Source: DASXUG01 sp964620425 (GTDB lineage Bacteria > Pseudomonadota > Gammaproteobacteria > Burkholderiales > Methylophilaceae). From it: a DNA stretch of 51,378 nucleotides. Below are positions 16,875-25,807 of the stretch, one piece after another; within the stretch, counting starts at the first letter, position 1, and each line of letters opens with the position of its first letter. Location: contig CAZUGV010000012.1 in NCBI GenBank assembly GCA_964620425.1, positions 1-51,378 on the forward strand, given 5' to 3'. Below the pieces are notes generated by a model. It did no database searches. It saw only the letters and a list, made by a program, of their open reading frames with translations, and was not told where the DNA came from. The position numbers were made by a program, and so were the translations under genes.

Positions 16875-18404
16875 ATGCGCATTTCGATTTTACTGCTTAT
16901 GCTGCTCGCAACAGGGTGCGCCAAGCAAGCAACTAAACCAGACACCGTCGCTCAGCGGGGTGTTTCAGAAAAAGCAGTGTTGGATAAGATTCAGCATATT
17001 GTGGTGATTTATGCTGAGAACAGAAGTTTTGATAATTTGTATGGCGAGTTTCCGAATGCGGATGGTGTCGCTAATGCATCCACCAAAAGTAAGGCGCAGT
17101 TGGATGTAAATGGTGCGGTGTTGCCGCAGTTGCCGCCTGTTTGGTTGGATAAAAGCAAAGATGGTTTAAAGCCAGACCCCAGTTACCCAGAAGTGATGGC
17201 GAATCAGCCTTTTAAAATCAATGCGTTTGGAACAGGGCATAGTTTGAGCGATAAAACGCGTGATTTGATCCATAAATTCTACCAAAACCAAGAGCAAATC
17301 AATGGCGGTAAAAACAATCAATTCGCAGCTATTTCTGATGCGGGTGGCTTAACGATGGGCTATTACGATGGTTCCAGCTTGCCCATGTGGAAGCTCGCAC
17401 AGCAATATACGCTGGCTGACCACTTTTTTATGGGCGCTTTTGGCGGCTCATTTTTAAACCATATTTATTTGATTTGCGCGTGTGCGCCCACTTTTAAAAA
17501 TGCGCCAGATAATATGCGTGCTAAGTTGGGCGACCAAGGCTATTTACTGCGTAAAGACACTTCACTAAAGAGTGCATTGCAAGGACCACCGCAGTACGTT
17601 GCTGATGGTGTCATTACCCCAGATGGCTATGCGGTTAATACCATGCAGCCTGCTTATCAACCAAGTGGTATTGCGCCTGAGAGTTTACCAAAAATTGCGT
17701 TTGCAAACCCTAAGGCTAACCCATTGCCACCACAAACGATACGCACCATTGGCGATGCGTTAAATGAAAAAAATGTGAGCTGGGCATGGTATTCAGGCGG
17801 CTGGACGATGGCTTTGCTCGATGGCATGCAAACCGCAGAAAAACCACGCAAAGTGATTTATGCGCGTGATGATGGCGCGCCCAACTTTCAACCGCATCAT
17901 CAACCATTTAATTATTTTGAAAAATATGCGCCGGGTACGCCTGAGCGCCTGAAACATTTACGTGATGAAAATGCCTTTTTGCAAAGTATTGAAAACGGTA
18001 GCCTGCCCGCCGTTTCTTTTTATAAACCAGTCGGCATCAATAACGAGCACCCAGGCTACGCGGATGTTTTGACTGGCGACCAACATATTGCAAATTTGGT
18101 TAAAAAAATTCAGTCTAGCCCACAATGGGCTTCTACGGTTATTATCGTTACTTATGATGAAAATGGTGGGTTTTGGGATCATGTTTCGCCACCGAAGGGC
18201 GATCGCTGGGGGCCTGGGACGCGTATCCCCGCCATTATTATTTCGCCATTTGCTAAAAAGAACTTTGTTGACCACACGCCTTACGATACAGGGTCTATTG
18301 CAAAATTGATTACGCGTAAGTTTAATCTCACCCCGCTTGCAGGCGTGAGAGCCTATGCTGGCGATTTAACCAATGCACTTGATTTAAGTATGGATAAAAA
18401 GTAA
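16875..18404 (+). CDS. Phosphoesterase family lipoprotein (acid phosphatase/phospholipase C type)
   Basis: 509 residues with an N-terminal lipoprotein signal (lipobox LATGC), so it is probably anchored in the envelope and faces the periplasm or outside. The fold signature of the PLC/AcpA phosphoesterase family (PF04185) is plain: the metal/nucleophile motif ENRSFDNLYGEFP near residues 53-65, HFFMGAFGGSFLNH, VTYDENGGFWDHV and the closing RIPAIIISPFAK. Such enzymes hydrolyse phosphomonoesters or phospholipids; the substrate is not readable here. It converges on a TonB-dependent receptor 54 bases away. A common role in phosphorus-compound scavenging is possible but only inferred. Confidence 0.85.
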   Translation: MRISILLLMLLATGCAKQATKPDTVAQRGVSEKAVLDKIQHIVVIYAENRSFDNLYGEFPNADGVANASTKSKAQLDVNGAVLPQLPPVWLDKSKDGLKPDPSYPEVMANQPFKINAFGTGHSLSDKTRDLIHKFYQNQEQINGGKNNQFAAISDAGGLTMGYYDGSSLPMWKLAQQYTLADHFFMGAFGGSFLNHIYLICACAPTFKNAPDNMRAKLGDQGYLLRKDTSLKSALQGPPQYVADGVITPDGYAVNTMQPAYQPSGIAPESLPKIAFANPKANPLPPQTIRTIGDALNEKNVSWAWYSGGWTMALLDGMQTAEKPRKVIYARDDGAPNFQPHHQPFNYFEKYAPGTPERLKHLRDENAFLQSIENGSLPAVSFYKPVGINNEHPGYADVLTGDQHIANLVKKIQSSPQWASTVIIVTYDENGGFWDHVSPPKGDRWGPGTRIPAIIISPFAKKNFVDHTPYDTGSIAKLITRKFNLTPLAGVRAYAGDLTNALDLSMDKK

Positions 18405-18458
18405 GCAATGCTGATCTGACGATGCGGTTTAACTTTCTGCGCTCAAAACTTTCTGCTT

Positions 18459-20564
18459 TCAAAAGTAATATTGCAAAGTTAATCTGGCGGTGCGGGGTTC
18501 AACAGGGTGAAAATGAATATCACCCACACCATCCACCGCCTCGCCTTTTAGGCGTGATTGGTAGAAATAGTCAATATCGCTGTCTTGGCTATCAAACAGG
18601 TTAAAAACATCTAAAGCGAGTTTTGTTCTTTTATCGACTTGGTAACCGACACGCGCATAAGCAATGCTGGTTGCAGATGAGCGCACACTATTATCGTCAA
18701 CCAAGGGGCGTGAGCCAAAGTGCCTCAATTGGAAAGCGCCATACCAGTTTCCGAAGTGAGTAACAGTCGCTCCCATGGATGCAACTTTATCAATAGAGCC
18801 AGGGATATAGTTACCCACAGGGTCGTTATCTCTATATCTCGCCCGAGAAGCCGCTAAATCAAAATCAAGCAATAACCAATCATTCGCAATGTAATGATTA
18901 CTCCATTCCACGCCTTGCCGTCTGCTAGCGCGACTAGGTTCAGTTTCGCCTGCATCACCCACAAACACCAACTCAGAGGCAATATCTAACTGCCAAAGTG
19001 CTAATGAACTTTGCAGGCCTTGGATAAACTCAGTTCTTACGCCAATCTCTTTGCCGTACGTTGCAACTAGTGGTGTCACAGGTATAGTAGCGTCGCCATT
19101 AGCAAGCCTATTTTGCGTTGTACCACGGGCATCATTGCTATGAAAACCACGACCATAGTTAAGAAAATACTCGGTGTTATCCCAAGGTCCAAAAACTAGC
19201 GACAACTTGGGTGAAAGCACGCCATCATTCACATGACCAGAGTTGACTTGCAGGTTATTTTGCACATCAAAGTGGTAGGCATCGTAGCGCATCCCCGACA
19301 CACTTCTCAACTTATCAAGCCATTGCGTACTGTTTTCAGCATAAAACCCTGCACTTAGCTCTTTCACTTGGTCGGTGCGGATTAGTGATGTGCGCTGCCT
19401 TGAAGCCGTGTTGTAGAGGGAAACTGGCGATATATCATCGTAACGGGTTTGCAGGCCAATTTTATTTTGCATATCAACCCCAGCAATATTGCTATACCAA
19501 ACCTTGCTTAAGTTAAAGCCATACATTTGGCGACGCTCACTCTGGCTAAATTGATCGCCATCTATCGGGTTATTGAGAAAGTAAGTGAAGTTGCTATACA
19601 AATCCAGTGAAGATTGCACAGCATACGCATTTAACTCAAATGCGCCATCTTGATTGTTTTTGTGCCAGCCATACGACAAGCTATAACGTGATGATTTGCC
19701 GCCATCGGTAGGGTCTATCGCCCCAAAGCGATTCACTAAACCAGATTGCACTGCGCGTAAGGGTATTTGGTCTGTCGCGTTCCATTGATTATGGTAAGCC
19801 ATGGCAGTGATGGTCATGCCTTCTATCGCACCACCCTCGCTGTATCTTAAAACCCCATTGTATTTTTTAACTTGCGCATCATTCTGCCAAGGACCATTGT
19901 TGTAGTTGAGCTCTAACCCATATAGCCAAGTACCACGGAGTGTATCCTTGGAGTTCGCAATCACTCCACGCTGATAGTCATTTTCTCCAGTTGAAATCGA
20001 CACTAATCCTTGAGGCAATTTGTTAGCCAAACGAATATGTGCCGCCCCCGCAGAAGAAAAGTCTCCTTCATCTGCATAATAAGGCCCTTTTTTGTAATCA
20101 ATACGATTCACCAGCTCAGGAATTAAAAAGTTAAGGTCGGTATAACCTTGCCCATGCGCATGTGAACGCATATTAACTGGGATGTCATCAACAAAAGTTG
20201 CAAAATCAGTTCCGTGGTCTAAATTAAAGCCACGTAAATAATATTGGTTAGCTTTGCCGTCACCACTGTGTTGCGAAACAATCATCCCAGGGACAAACTC
20301 TAGTATTTCACCGGTTCTGAGGGTGGGGCGATTGTTAATTAAACTGGCTGTCACAGCGCCCTGGCTCGCCGCATTGGAGGTGCTGATAGCGTTTTCGTAA
20401 TGGCTGATTATTTCTGTAGATTTCAGTTTAATTTCGTCATCTGCGCGTGCAATCGAGGAGAAGCTAACACCTAAGCCACCTATTAGCATCATTGAAAAGG
20501 TTTTATGTATCAAGATGGCTTGAAATAACGTCGTTTGTAAATTTTGTTGCTTTGAGTAAGTCAT
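18459..20564 (-). CDS. TonB-dependent outer membrane receptor
   Basis: 701 residues. A long N-terminal signal ends near SIARA/DDE. A plug domain follows (about 70-175, with YYLRGFNLDHGTDF and VNRIDYKKGPYYADEGDFSS), then a 22-strand-type barrel ending in the aromatic C-terminus LTLQYYF. It would take up a TonB-energised substrate across the outer membrane. The substrate is unknown, and no heme, cobalamin or siderophore genes stand next to it. A perfect 8-bp inverted repeat lies 29-54 bases upstream of the ATG and may be an operator. Confidence 0.9.
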   Translation of the reverse strand: MTYSKQQNLQTTLFQAILIHKTFSMMLIGGLGVSFSSIARADDEIKLKSTEIISHYENAISTSNAASQGAVTASLINNRPTLRTGEILEFVPGMIVSQHSGDGKANQYYLRGFNLDHGTDFATFVDDIPVNMRSHAHGQGYTDLNFLIPELVNRIDYKKGPYYADEGDFSSAGAAHIRLANKLPQGLVSISTGENDYQRGVIANSKDTLRGTWLYGLELNYNNGPWQNDAQVKKYNGVLRYSEGGAIEGMTITAMAYHNQWNATDQIPLRAVQSGLVNRFGAIDPTDGGKSSRYSLSYGWHKNNQDGAFELNAYAVQSSLDLYSNFTYFLNNPIDGDQFSQSERRQMYGFNLSKVWYSNIAGVDMQNKIGLQTRYDDISPVSLYNTASRQRTSLIRTDQVKELSAGFYAENSTQWLDKLRSVSGMRYDAYHFDVQNNLQVNSGHVNDGVLSPKLSLVFGPWDNTEYFLNYGRGFHSNDARGTTQNRLANGDATIPVTPLVATYGKEIGVRTEFIQGLQSSLALWQLDIASELVFVGDAGETEPSRASRRQGVEWSNHYIANDWLLLDFDLAASRARYRDNDPVGNYIPGSIDKVASMGATVTHFGNWYGAFQLRHFGSRPLVDDNSVRSSATSIAYARVGYQVDKRTKLALDVFNLFDSQDSDIDYFYQSRLKGEAVDGVGDIHFHPVEPRTARLTLQYYF

Positions 20565-20592
20565 CTATTGCAATCCAAATCCTGTAAAAATC

Positions 20593-20618
20593 CAAGCGCT
20601 GTAAAAGCCGAGCGCTTG
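20593..20618. promoter_or_regulatory. Operator-like inverted repeat upstream of the TonB receptor gene
   Basis: CAAGCGCT (20593-20600) and AGCGCTTG (20611-20618) form a perfect 8-bp dyad with a 10-base spacer. It lies between the diverging receptor gene and the gene at 20752. The symmetry and spacing fit a dimeric repressor site or an RNA hairpin in the receptor's leader. There is no direct evidence for a regulator. Confidence 0.4.
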
Positions 20619-20694
20619 AATAGCTATTTTACTCATAAAGTCCATACCCATTCAGTATATTCTAGCTATAAATGCTTCAATCTTACATGCGGAC

Positions 20695-20723
20695 TTGACA
20701 ATTAAGCGCCTGCGGGTTTGAAT
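20695..20723 (+). promoter_or_regulatory. Sigma-70-type promoter for the Gcr-family gene
   Basis: A consensus -35 TTGACA (20695-20700) is followed by a 17-base spacer and TTGAAT (20718-20723), which matches the -10 consensus at four of six positions. Transcription would begin near 20730, about 20 bases before the start codon. Confidence 0.5.
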
Positions 20724-20751
20724 CCACCTATAACAAAATAAATGGGTGATG

Positions 20752-22746
20752 ATGGAACATATATTTCGGCAATACGCAGCACATCAAGCTAGCGCAGCAG
20801 AACCAATCAACCCTGTAGCGCTGGTGATTGATTTGGTCGACCAGATTCGCCCAGATAATCCATCACAAGTGGCAGATGCTGTTTATGCGATACAAGCGCT
20901 ATGTTATCTGCTAGACCATCACCCTGATTATGCTGCAATGTTGCGCGAAAGTTTGTTGCGTTTATTAGGCGAGCGTAAGCCAGTCTCTTTGTATGTGGAT
21001 GCTGGCATACAACCCAATAGCGGTTTTTTCACGGAAATGCATCGCCGCATTGGGCATAAACTGTTACCCGATGCCGTGGATACTAGCTACCTTAAAGACA
21101 TCTTCGCCCAAATATTTTGCAAAGCGAGTGATGAAGATTGGGTGCTGGCAGTCTCCGATACGGTATGGATAGAGTTAATACAAGCCATCCGTTTTCGTCA
21201 GGCGGATTCACAACTCAGCCAACAATGTATTCTAGGGTTGATAGATGCCGTGCAAGTGCTGTCTTATCGCCTTGCTGCCTCTGGGCTAGAGCCTGAGCTG
21301 ATTCGCAACCATCAAGAATTAGAAGAATACACCTCGCCTTTTATGATGCAAAACGTGGAAATGCACACGTTTTTAAAAGAACCCGCAAGCATGCATGTAG
21401 TCACTTCACCCCAAATTTTTGTGATGCTAGACCAATGCCGTGCTGTCATCGCCAAAGTGCGGCGCAATAGCGCGCAAGTCGGCACGAGCATTAGCCTCAC
21501 CTTCTTGCTGCAAGGCATGACGCAACAAATTCAGCGATTAGAAACCTTGCTACGTTTGTTAATGTGTCTGCGTGCCAGTTACCAAATGGGTTTGGCGGCG
21601 GAGCAGCATGTGGTGTCGCTTCTCAAAACACTGGTGTCAGCCGAGTGCCATAAAAATGATGTAGCGCAACATTGGCGACAAAATATGGAAATATTAGCGC
21701 TAAGAGTCACCGAAAATGCCAGCCGCACAGGTGAGCATTACATCACGGAAACGCGTACCGAATATTTTTCCTTGCTGAAATCCGCCATGGGCGCGGGTGT
21801 TGTGGTGGGTGTGATGGCGATGATCAAAATTTTAATCGCTAAAATGTATTTCCCCCCGTTGACGGCAGCCATACTGTTTAGCCTCAACTATGGCTTGGGC
21901 TTTGTGCTCATTCATATGTTGCATTTCACCGTGGCAACCAAGCAACCCGCCATGACTGCGGCTGCTATCGCAGCGAGTATTGATTCCAGTGGAGATGCAC
22001 ATGCCAAGACTAAAAATATGGATAAATTAGTCACCATCATTGCGCAAACCATGCGCAGTCAAACCATAGCCATTATCGGCAACGTTGTACTTGCCGTACC
22101 GATGGCAATGATCATTGCATGGTTGGTATATGCCGCCACAGGCGCGCATTTTATCCCCACCTACAAGGCGGAACACCTGCTGGCAGAGATTAACCCAATA
22201 CACAGCGGCGCCTTGTTTTATGCCGCAATCGCAGGCGTGTGCTTATTTTTATCTGGCTTAATTGCGGGTTACCATGACAATATTGCCGTCTATAACAAAA
22301 TACCGCAACGCCTTAAAGCCTTAAAGTGGTTGCAAAAATTGCTAGGAGTGCCGCGATTAAATCGCGTTGCCAACTATATTGAAAACAACCTAGGTGCGCT
22401 GGCAGGCAATTTTTACTTTGGCTGCTTGCTCGGTGGCATGGCTGCGCTAGGCGTGTTGCTAGGCTTGCCGATTGATATTCGCCATATCGCTTTTTCATCC
22501 GCTTTTGTAGGCTTCTCGCTAGTTGGGCTAGATTTTCAATTGTCGCCAGAGATGATAGTGATGGCAGGGTTGGGCGTGTTGCTGATTGGTACGGTGAACC
22601 TGTTAGTGAGTTTTACTTTGGCGCTCTACGTCGCCATGAAATCACGCCAATTAAGCTTTGCCCAGTGGCGGGCGCTGTTTAAAGCGGTGTTGAGTAAACT
22701 TAGACACGAGCCTAGGGTGTTTTTCTTGCCGCCGAAAGAAAGTTAG
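20752..22746 (+). CDS. 'Site-specific recombinase' Gcr family membrane protein
   Basis: 664 residues, matching by eye the family annotated as site-specific recombinase (PF10136, Gcr). The N-terminal half is soluble and alpha-helical, with features such as the pentad YVDAGIQPNSGFFTEM and an ALRVTENASRTGEHYITETR box. The second half has about six to eight hydrophobic membrane segments (from residue 345 on). Nothing resembles the catalytic motifs of tyrosine or serine recombinases, so the family name is probably misleading and a membrane role is more likely. GTG 20746 and ATG 20749 are alternative starts. GGGTG favours ATG 20752. The next gene follows after 6 bases. Confidence 0.75.
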   Translation: MEHIFRQYAAHQASAAEPINPVALVIDLVDQIRPDNPSQVADAVYAIQALCYLLDHHPDYAAMLRESLLRLLGERKPVSLYVDAGIQPNSGFFTEMHRRIGHKLLPDAVDTSYLKDIFAQIFCKASDEDWVLAVSDTVWIELIQAIRFRQADSQLSQQCILGLIDAVQVLSYRLAASGLEPELIRNHQELEEYTSPFMMQNVEMHTFLKEPASMHVVTSPQIFVMLDQCRAVIAKVRRNSAQVGTSISLTFLLQGMTQQIQRLETLLRLLMCLRASYQMGLAAEQHVVSLLKTLVSAECHKNDVAQHWRQNMEILALRVTENASRTGEHYITETRTEYFSLLKSAMGAGVVVGVMAMIKILIAKMYFPPLTAAILFSLNYGLGFVLIHMLHFTVATKQPAMTAAAIAASIDSSGDAHAKTKNMDKLVTIIAQTMRSQTIAIIGNVVLAVPMAMIIAWLVYAATGAHFIPTYKAEHLLAEINPIHSGALFYAAIAGVCLFLSGLIAGYHDNIAVYNKIPQRLKALKWLQKLLGVPRLNRVANYIENNLGALAGNFYFGCLLGGMAALGVLLGLPIDIRHIAFSSAFVGFSLVGLDFQLSPEMIVMAGLGVLLIGTVNLLVSFTLALYVAMKSRQLSFAQWRALFKAVLSKLRHEPRVFFLPPKES

Positions 22747-22752
22747 CTATTT

Positions 22753-23496
22753 ATGCGCTCAAATTATAAAAGTTTCGGAATCACAACATTATTTCTATAT
22801 AGCTTGCTGATACCAAGAATTCCATTCGCTGCGCCTGAGTTTGCCAATGTTACAAGTTTAAGAGTTGGGAATGTAGCTATCAATTTACCAGCACCAGAGG
22901 GCTATATAGAAACATCTAGAAATTCAGCAGAGCTTTGGGAGTTAGCTAAAAAAATGGGATCTGGCTATAGCCAAACTATTGCTCATTACATTACTAAAAG
23001 TGACTTGGATGCTTATAACGAATATCGCAACCCCGTCTTTTCACAATACTTCATTGTACAAACCCCAAAATCCGCAAAAAACATCACTGCTAGCCAGCAG
23101 CAATTTGACAAATTGCGCTCAGAAACAGTAGCGATGCAGACTGAACTTAGTAAAAACATTGAGCCTCGCCTTGGTAAAGAGCTAGATGAACTAAACAAGA
23201 ATCTGTCGACTCATTTAGGAAAACCTCTAGCCATAGGCATTGGTCAAATCGTACCTCTATCTATAAACACAAACCGCCCAAACCTACTTAGCTATTCAGT
23301 TCTATCTCAAATAAACAGCTCAAACAACGACGGCAATACAAGCAACACATTGATTCTTACAACAGGTATTTGTTTTCTGAAAGGTAAAGTAGTTATGCTA
23401 AATTCCTATCGGCTATTTCAAACTCCACAAGACTTACAGACATCAAGAGAGGTCTTAGACAAATGGGCAAACACTATACTCTTGTCAAATCAATAG
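22753..23496 (+). CDS. Hypothetical exported protein
   Basis: 247 residues that I do not recognise. A hydrophobic N-terminus (about 9-27, ending near PFAAPE) looks like a cleavable signal peptide, so the product is probably periplasmic or secreted. The rest is soluble, with a helical middle part rich in Lys, Glu and Gln (about residues 110-160) and no cysteine pair or catalytic motif that I can name. It starts 6 bases after the Gcr-family gene and may be co-transcribed. Its base composition is visibly more AT-rich than that gene, which hints at a different origin. No strong ribosome site is seen. Confidence 0.65.
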   Translation: MRSNYKSFGITTLFLYSLLIPRIPFAAPEFANVTSLRVGNVAINLPAPEGYIETSRNSAELWELAKKMGSGYSQTIAHYITKSDLDAYNEYRNPVFSQYFIVQTPKSAKNITASQQQFDKLRSETVAMQTELSKNIEPRLGKELDELNKNLSTHLGKPLAIGIGQIVPLSINTNRPNLLSYSVLSQINSSNNDGNTSNTLILTTGICFLKGKVVMLNSYRLFQTPQDLQTSREVLDKWANTILLSNQ

Positions 23497-23654
23497 CCCG
23501 TAGAGATACCGTTATCAAAGTTAACTAAATTTCCCACTAATTTGCATGTAATGAAACATCAAATGGTGTTTTTGTTATTAACACAGCTTGTGCGATTGTG
23601 AATATCTTGCGCATCAGTGCCATCAAAATTTTAATTGGCTTTTACCACTCGCTT

Positions 23655-23732
23655 TTAACTCGTAAGGCCCAATAACTGTAAGGCATTACGCCGAATGAAG
23701 GATGTGAGTGGTGAAAATGTGTTAATTACAGA
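23655..23732 (-). pseudogene. Possible remnant of an amidohydrolase C-terminus
   Basis: Directly downstream of darP, the minus strand encodes 25 codons between two in-frame stops. They include FIRRNALQLLGL, which resembles the last helix of amidohydrolase-family enzymes (NAxxLLGL). There is no start codon and no room for the rest of the gene. This could be the decayed 3' end of a lost neighbour. The match is short and could be chance. Confidence 0.25.
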
Positions 23733-23737
23733 TTAGG

Positions 23738-24316
23738 CTACTCAACTGCATCTTCATTATTGCTGGCTTCATCTTCACCACTATCAGGTTGTTCACTGCT
23801 GGTAATCTCACGCAATAACTTAAACAACTCACGGCTACTTTTTGGAGGTTTGTTTTGCTCTTGCTCGCGCTTGGCGTTGCGGATTAGGGTGCGGATTTGT
23901 TGCGTATCGACATTGGGGTGTTCGGTCATAAAATCAGCGAGAGCGGTATCTTCTGCAATCAAACGGCTGCGCCAGTTTTCTAGGCGGTGAAAGAAGGCGT
24001 TTTCTTCGTTGTTTTTGCCATCCCATTTTTCAAATTGTTCCAAGATAGGGGCAACATCGACATTGCGCATTAAACTGCCAATATATTGGCGTTGGCGGCG
24101 TGATGCGCCGTTGGCGGTAATGCGTTTGGCTTCTTTAATCGCATCTAATAGCGTTTCAGGCAAATCTAGCTTGGCTAGTTTGTCTTTGGAAAGCTCAATC
24201 AGTCGCACGCCAAGGTCTTGCAATTCATCCATCGCGGCTTTGCGTTTGGTTTTGCTGATGGGCTCGAGCGCATCTTGTTCAGTATTTTGCAATTCAGTTG
24301 TCTTGTTCGGTTTCAT
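23738..24316 (-). CDS. darP: Ribosome-associated protein DarP (YjgA)
   Basis: Dual-action ribosomal maturation protein that associates with 50S assembly intermediates. The 192 residues show the DUF615 core: SKTKRKAAMDELQDLG at the start, then RRQRQYIGSLMRNVD near residue 78 and WRSRLIAEDTALADFM. The C-terminal tail is acidic (DSGEDEASNNEDAVE). It diverges from pmbA with 39 bases between start codons, the usual neighbour in proteobacteria. The family is generally 160-190 residues. No oddities other than the acidic tail. Confidence 0.93.
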   Translation of the reverse strand: MKPNKTTELQNTEQDALEPISKTKRKAAMDELQDLGVRLIELSKDKLAKLDLPETLLDAIKEAKRITANGASRRQRQYIGSLMRNVDVAPILEQFEKWDGKNNEENAFFHRLENWRSRLIAEDTALADFMTEHPNVDTQQIRTLIRNAKREQEQNKPPKSSRELFKLLREITSSEQPDSGEDEASNNEDAVE

Positions 24317-24355
24317 GGTGGGTTATGATAACAGTTTTTACCAAAGAGCTAATCT

Positions 24356-25711
24356 GTGACTGAACATTTAGAAGCAAAATCTGGGTTTTCTTACAGCCCA
24401 GAAGATTTACAAGAGATGAGTGCGGATGTCGTGCGTCTGGCAAAAAATGCGGGTGCGAGCGCGGCTGAGGCAGAAATTAGTTTCGGTTTTGGTCAAAACG
24501 TCTCGGTGCGCATGGGCGAGACTGAAACCATTGAATATAACCGAGATAAAGGCATCTCGGTCACGGTGTATTTTGGCCATCAAAAAGGCCATGCTAGCAC
24601 CTCTGATTTATCGCCTAAAGCGATTGAAGATACGGTAGCGGCGGCCTGCAATATTGCGCGTTACACCGCCCAAGATGAGTTTTGTGGCTTGGCAGATGCT
24701 GCGTTGATGGCGAAAAATATTCCAAATTTAGATTTGCATCACCCTTGGGCATTGTCTGTTGATGGTGCGATTGCGCTAGCAAAGCAATGTGAATCTGCCG
24801 CATTGGCGGTGGATAAACGCATTACCAATTCAGAGGGGGCTTCAGTCTCTACCTATGAAGGTTTGTTTGCCTATGCCAATAGCCATGGTTTTGCGGGTGG
24901 TTACGCAAGTTCACGGCACGGTTTTAGTTGCTCAGTCATCGCCGAAGAAGGTGAGAGCATGCAGCGTGATTACTGGTACACCAGCGCCCGTGCCGCCGAG
25001 GATTTAGATTCCGCTGAGTTCGTTGGGCGTAGAACTGGTGAGCGCACCGTGCGCCGCTTGGGCTGTCGCCGTGTTAAAACCGCGCAAGTGCCTGTGTTGT
25101 TTGAGGCATCGTTAGCGACAGGCTTAATCGGTAGCTTAATCAGCGCCATTTCAGGTGGTAGCTTGTACCGAAAATCATCATTCTTGCTTGATAGTTTGGG
25201 CAAGCAAGTGATGTCGCCCCACGTGAATATTCAAGAGTTGCCACATGTGCCACGTGGTTTAGCCAGTAGCCCGTTTGATAATGAGGGCGTTACAACCAAG
25301 GCACGTACATTGGTGCAAGATGGTGTGTTGCAAGGCTATGTATTATCAAGCTATTCCGCACGTAAGTTGGGGATGCAAACCACAGGCAATGCGGGCGGTA
25401 ACCACAATTTAATCGTGAGTCATGGTGATTTGGATTTTGCTGGCTTAGTCAAAACCATGGGCACGGGCTTGATTGTGACAGAGTTACTTGGGCATGGTTT
25501 AAATATGGTCACAGGCGATTACTCACGCGGCGCAGCGGGTTTTTGGGTGGAAAATGGCGTGATTGCTTACCCAGTTGAAGAGATTACGATTGCGGGAAAT
25601 TTAGCTGAGATGTTTAAACAGATTGTGGCGATTGGTAACGATGTCTTTAAGCAAGGATCCAAGCAAGTTGGCTCAATTTTAATTGAGCGCATGACGGTGG
25701 CAGGCGAGTAA
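24356..25711 (+). CDS. pmbA: Metalloprotease PmbA (TldE)
   Basis: Partner subunit of the TldD/TldE metalloprotease, which degrades or matures small peptides (for example microcin B17 and CcdA in E. coli). It has 451 residues from GTG 24356 with AAGAG nearby, the normal length. N-terminal VRMGETETIEYNRDKGISVTVYFGH and C-terminal GNAGGNHN and YSRGAAGFWVENG motifs are family hallmarks. As expected for PmbA, there is no HExxH; the zinc site is in TldD, which is not in the window. A terminator follows. Confidence 0.95.
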   Translation: MTEHLEAKSGFSYSPEDLQEMSADVVRLAKNAGASAAEAEISFGFGQNVSVRMGETETIEYNRDKGISVTVYFGHQKGHASTSDLSPKAIEDTVAAACNIARYTAQDEFCGLADAALMAKNIPNLDLHHPWALSVDGAIALAKQCESAALAVDKRITNSEGASVSTYEGLFAYANSHGFAGGYASSRHGFSCSVIAEEGESMQRDYWYTSARAAEDLDSAEFVGRRTGERTVRRLGCRRVKTAQVPVLFEASLATGLIGSLISAISGGSLYRKSSFLLDSLGKQVMSPHVNIQELPHVPRGLASSPFDNEGVTTKARTLVQDGVLQGYVLSSYSARKLGMQTTGNAGGNHNLIVSHGDLDFAGLVKTMGTGLIVTELLGHGLNMVTGDYSRGAAGFWVENGVIAYPVEEITIAGNLAEMFKQIVAIGNDVFKQGSKQVGSILIERMTVAGE

Positions 25712-25740
25712 CACTAAGCTTGTTATGCGCGAAAGCTAAT

Positions 25741-25768
25741 AAAAAAACCCCAAATTTGGGGTTTTTTT
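25741..25768. terminator. Bidirectional terminator between pmbA and mlaA
   Basis: A perfect 28-base palindrome: an A run, CCCC, AAATTT, GGGG and a T run. A-tract on one side and T-tract on the other let it stop both the plus-strand pmbA transcript and the minus-strand mlaA transcript. Confidence 0.92.
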
Positions 25769-25807
25769 ATAAAGATTCTTTTTATAAAGACTCAAAGCTT
25801 GATGCGG

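Noticed and set aside
20565..20745. Cobalamin riboswitch before the TonB-dependent receptor
   Set aside because: No B12-box-like sequence or extended fold could be found. Only the 8-bp dyad is present.
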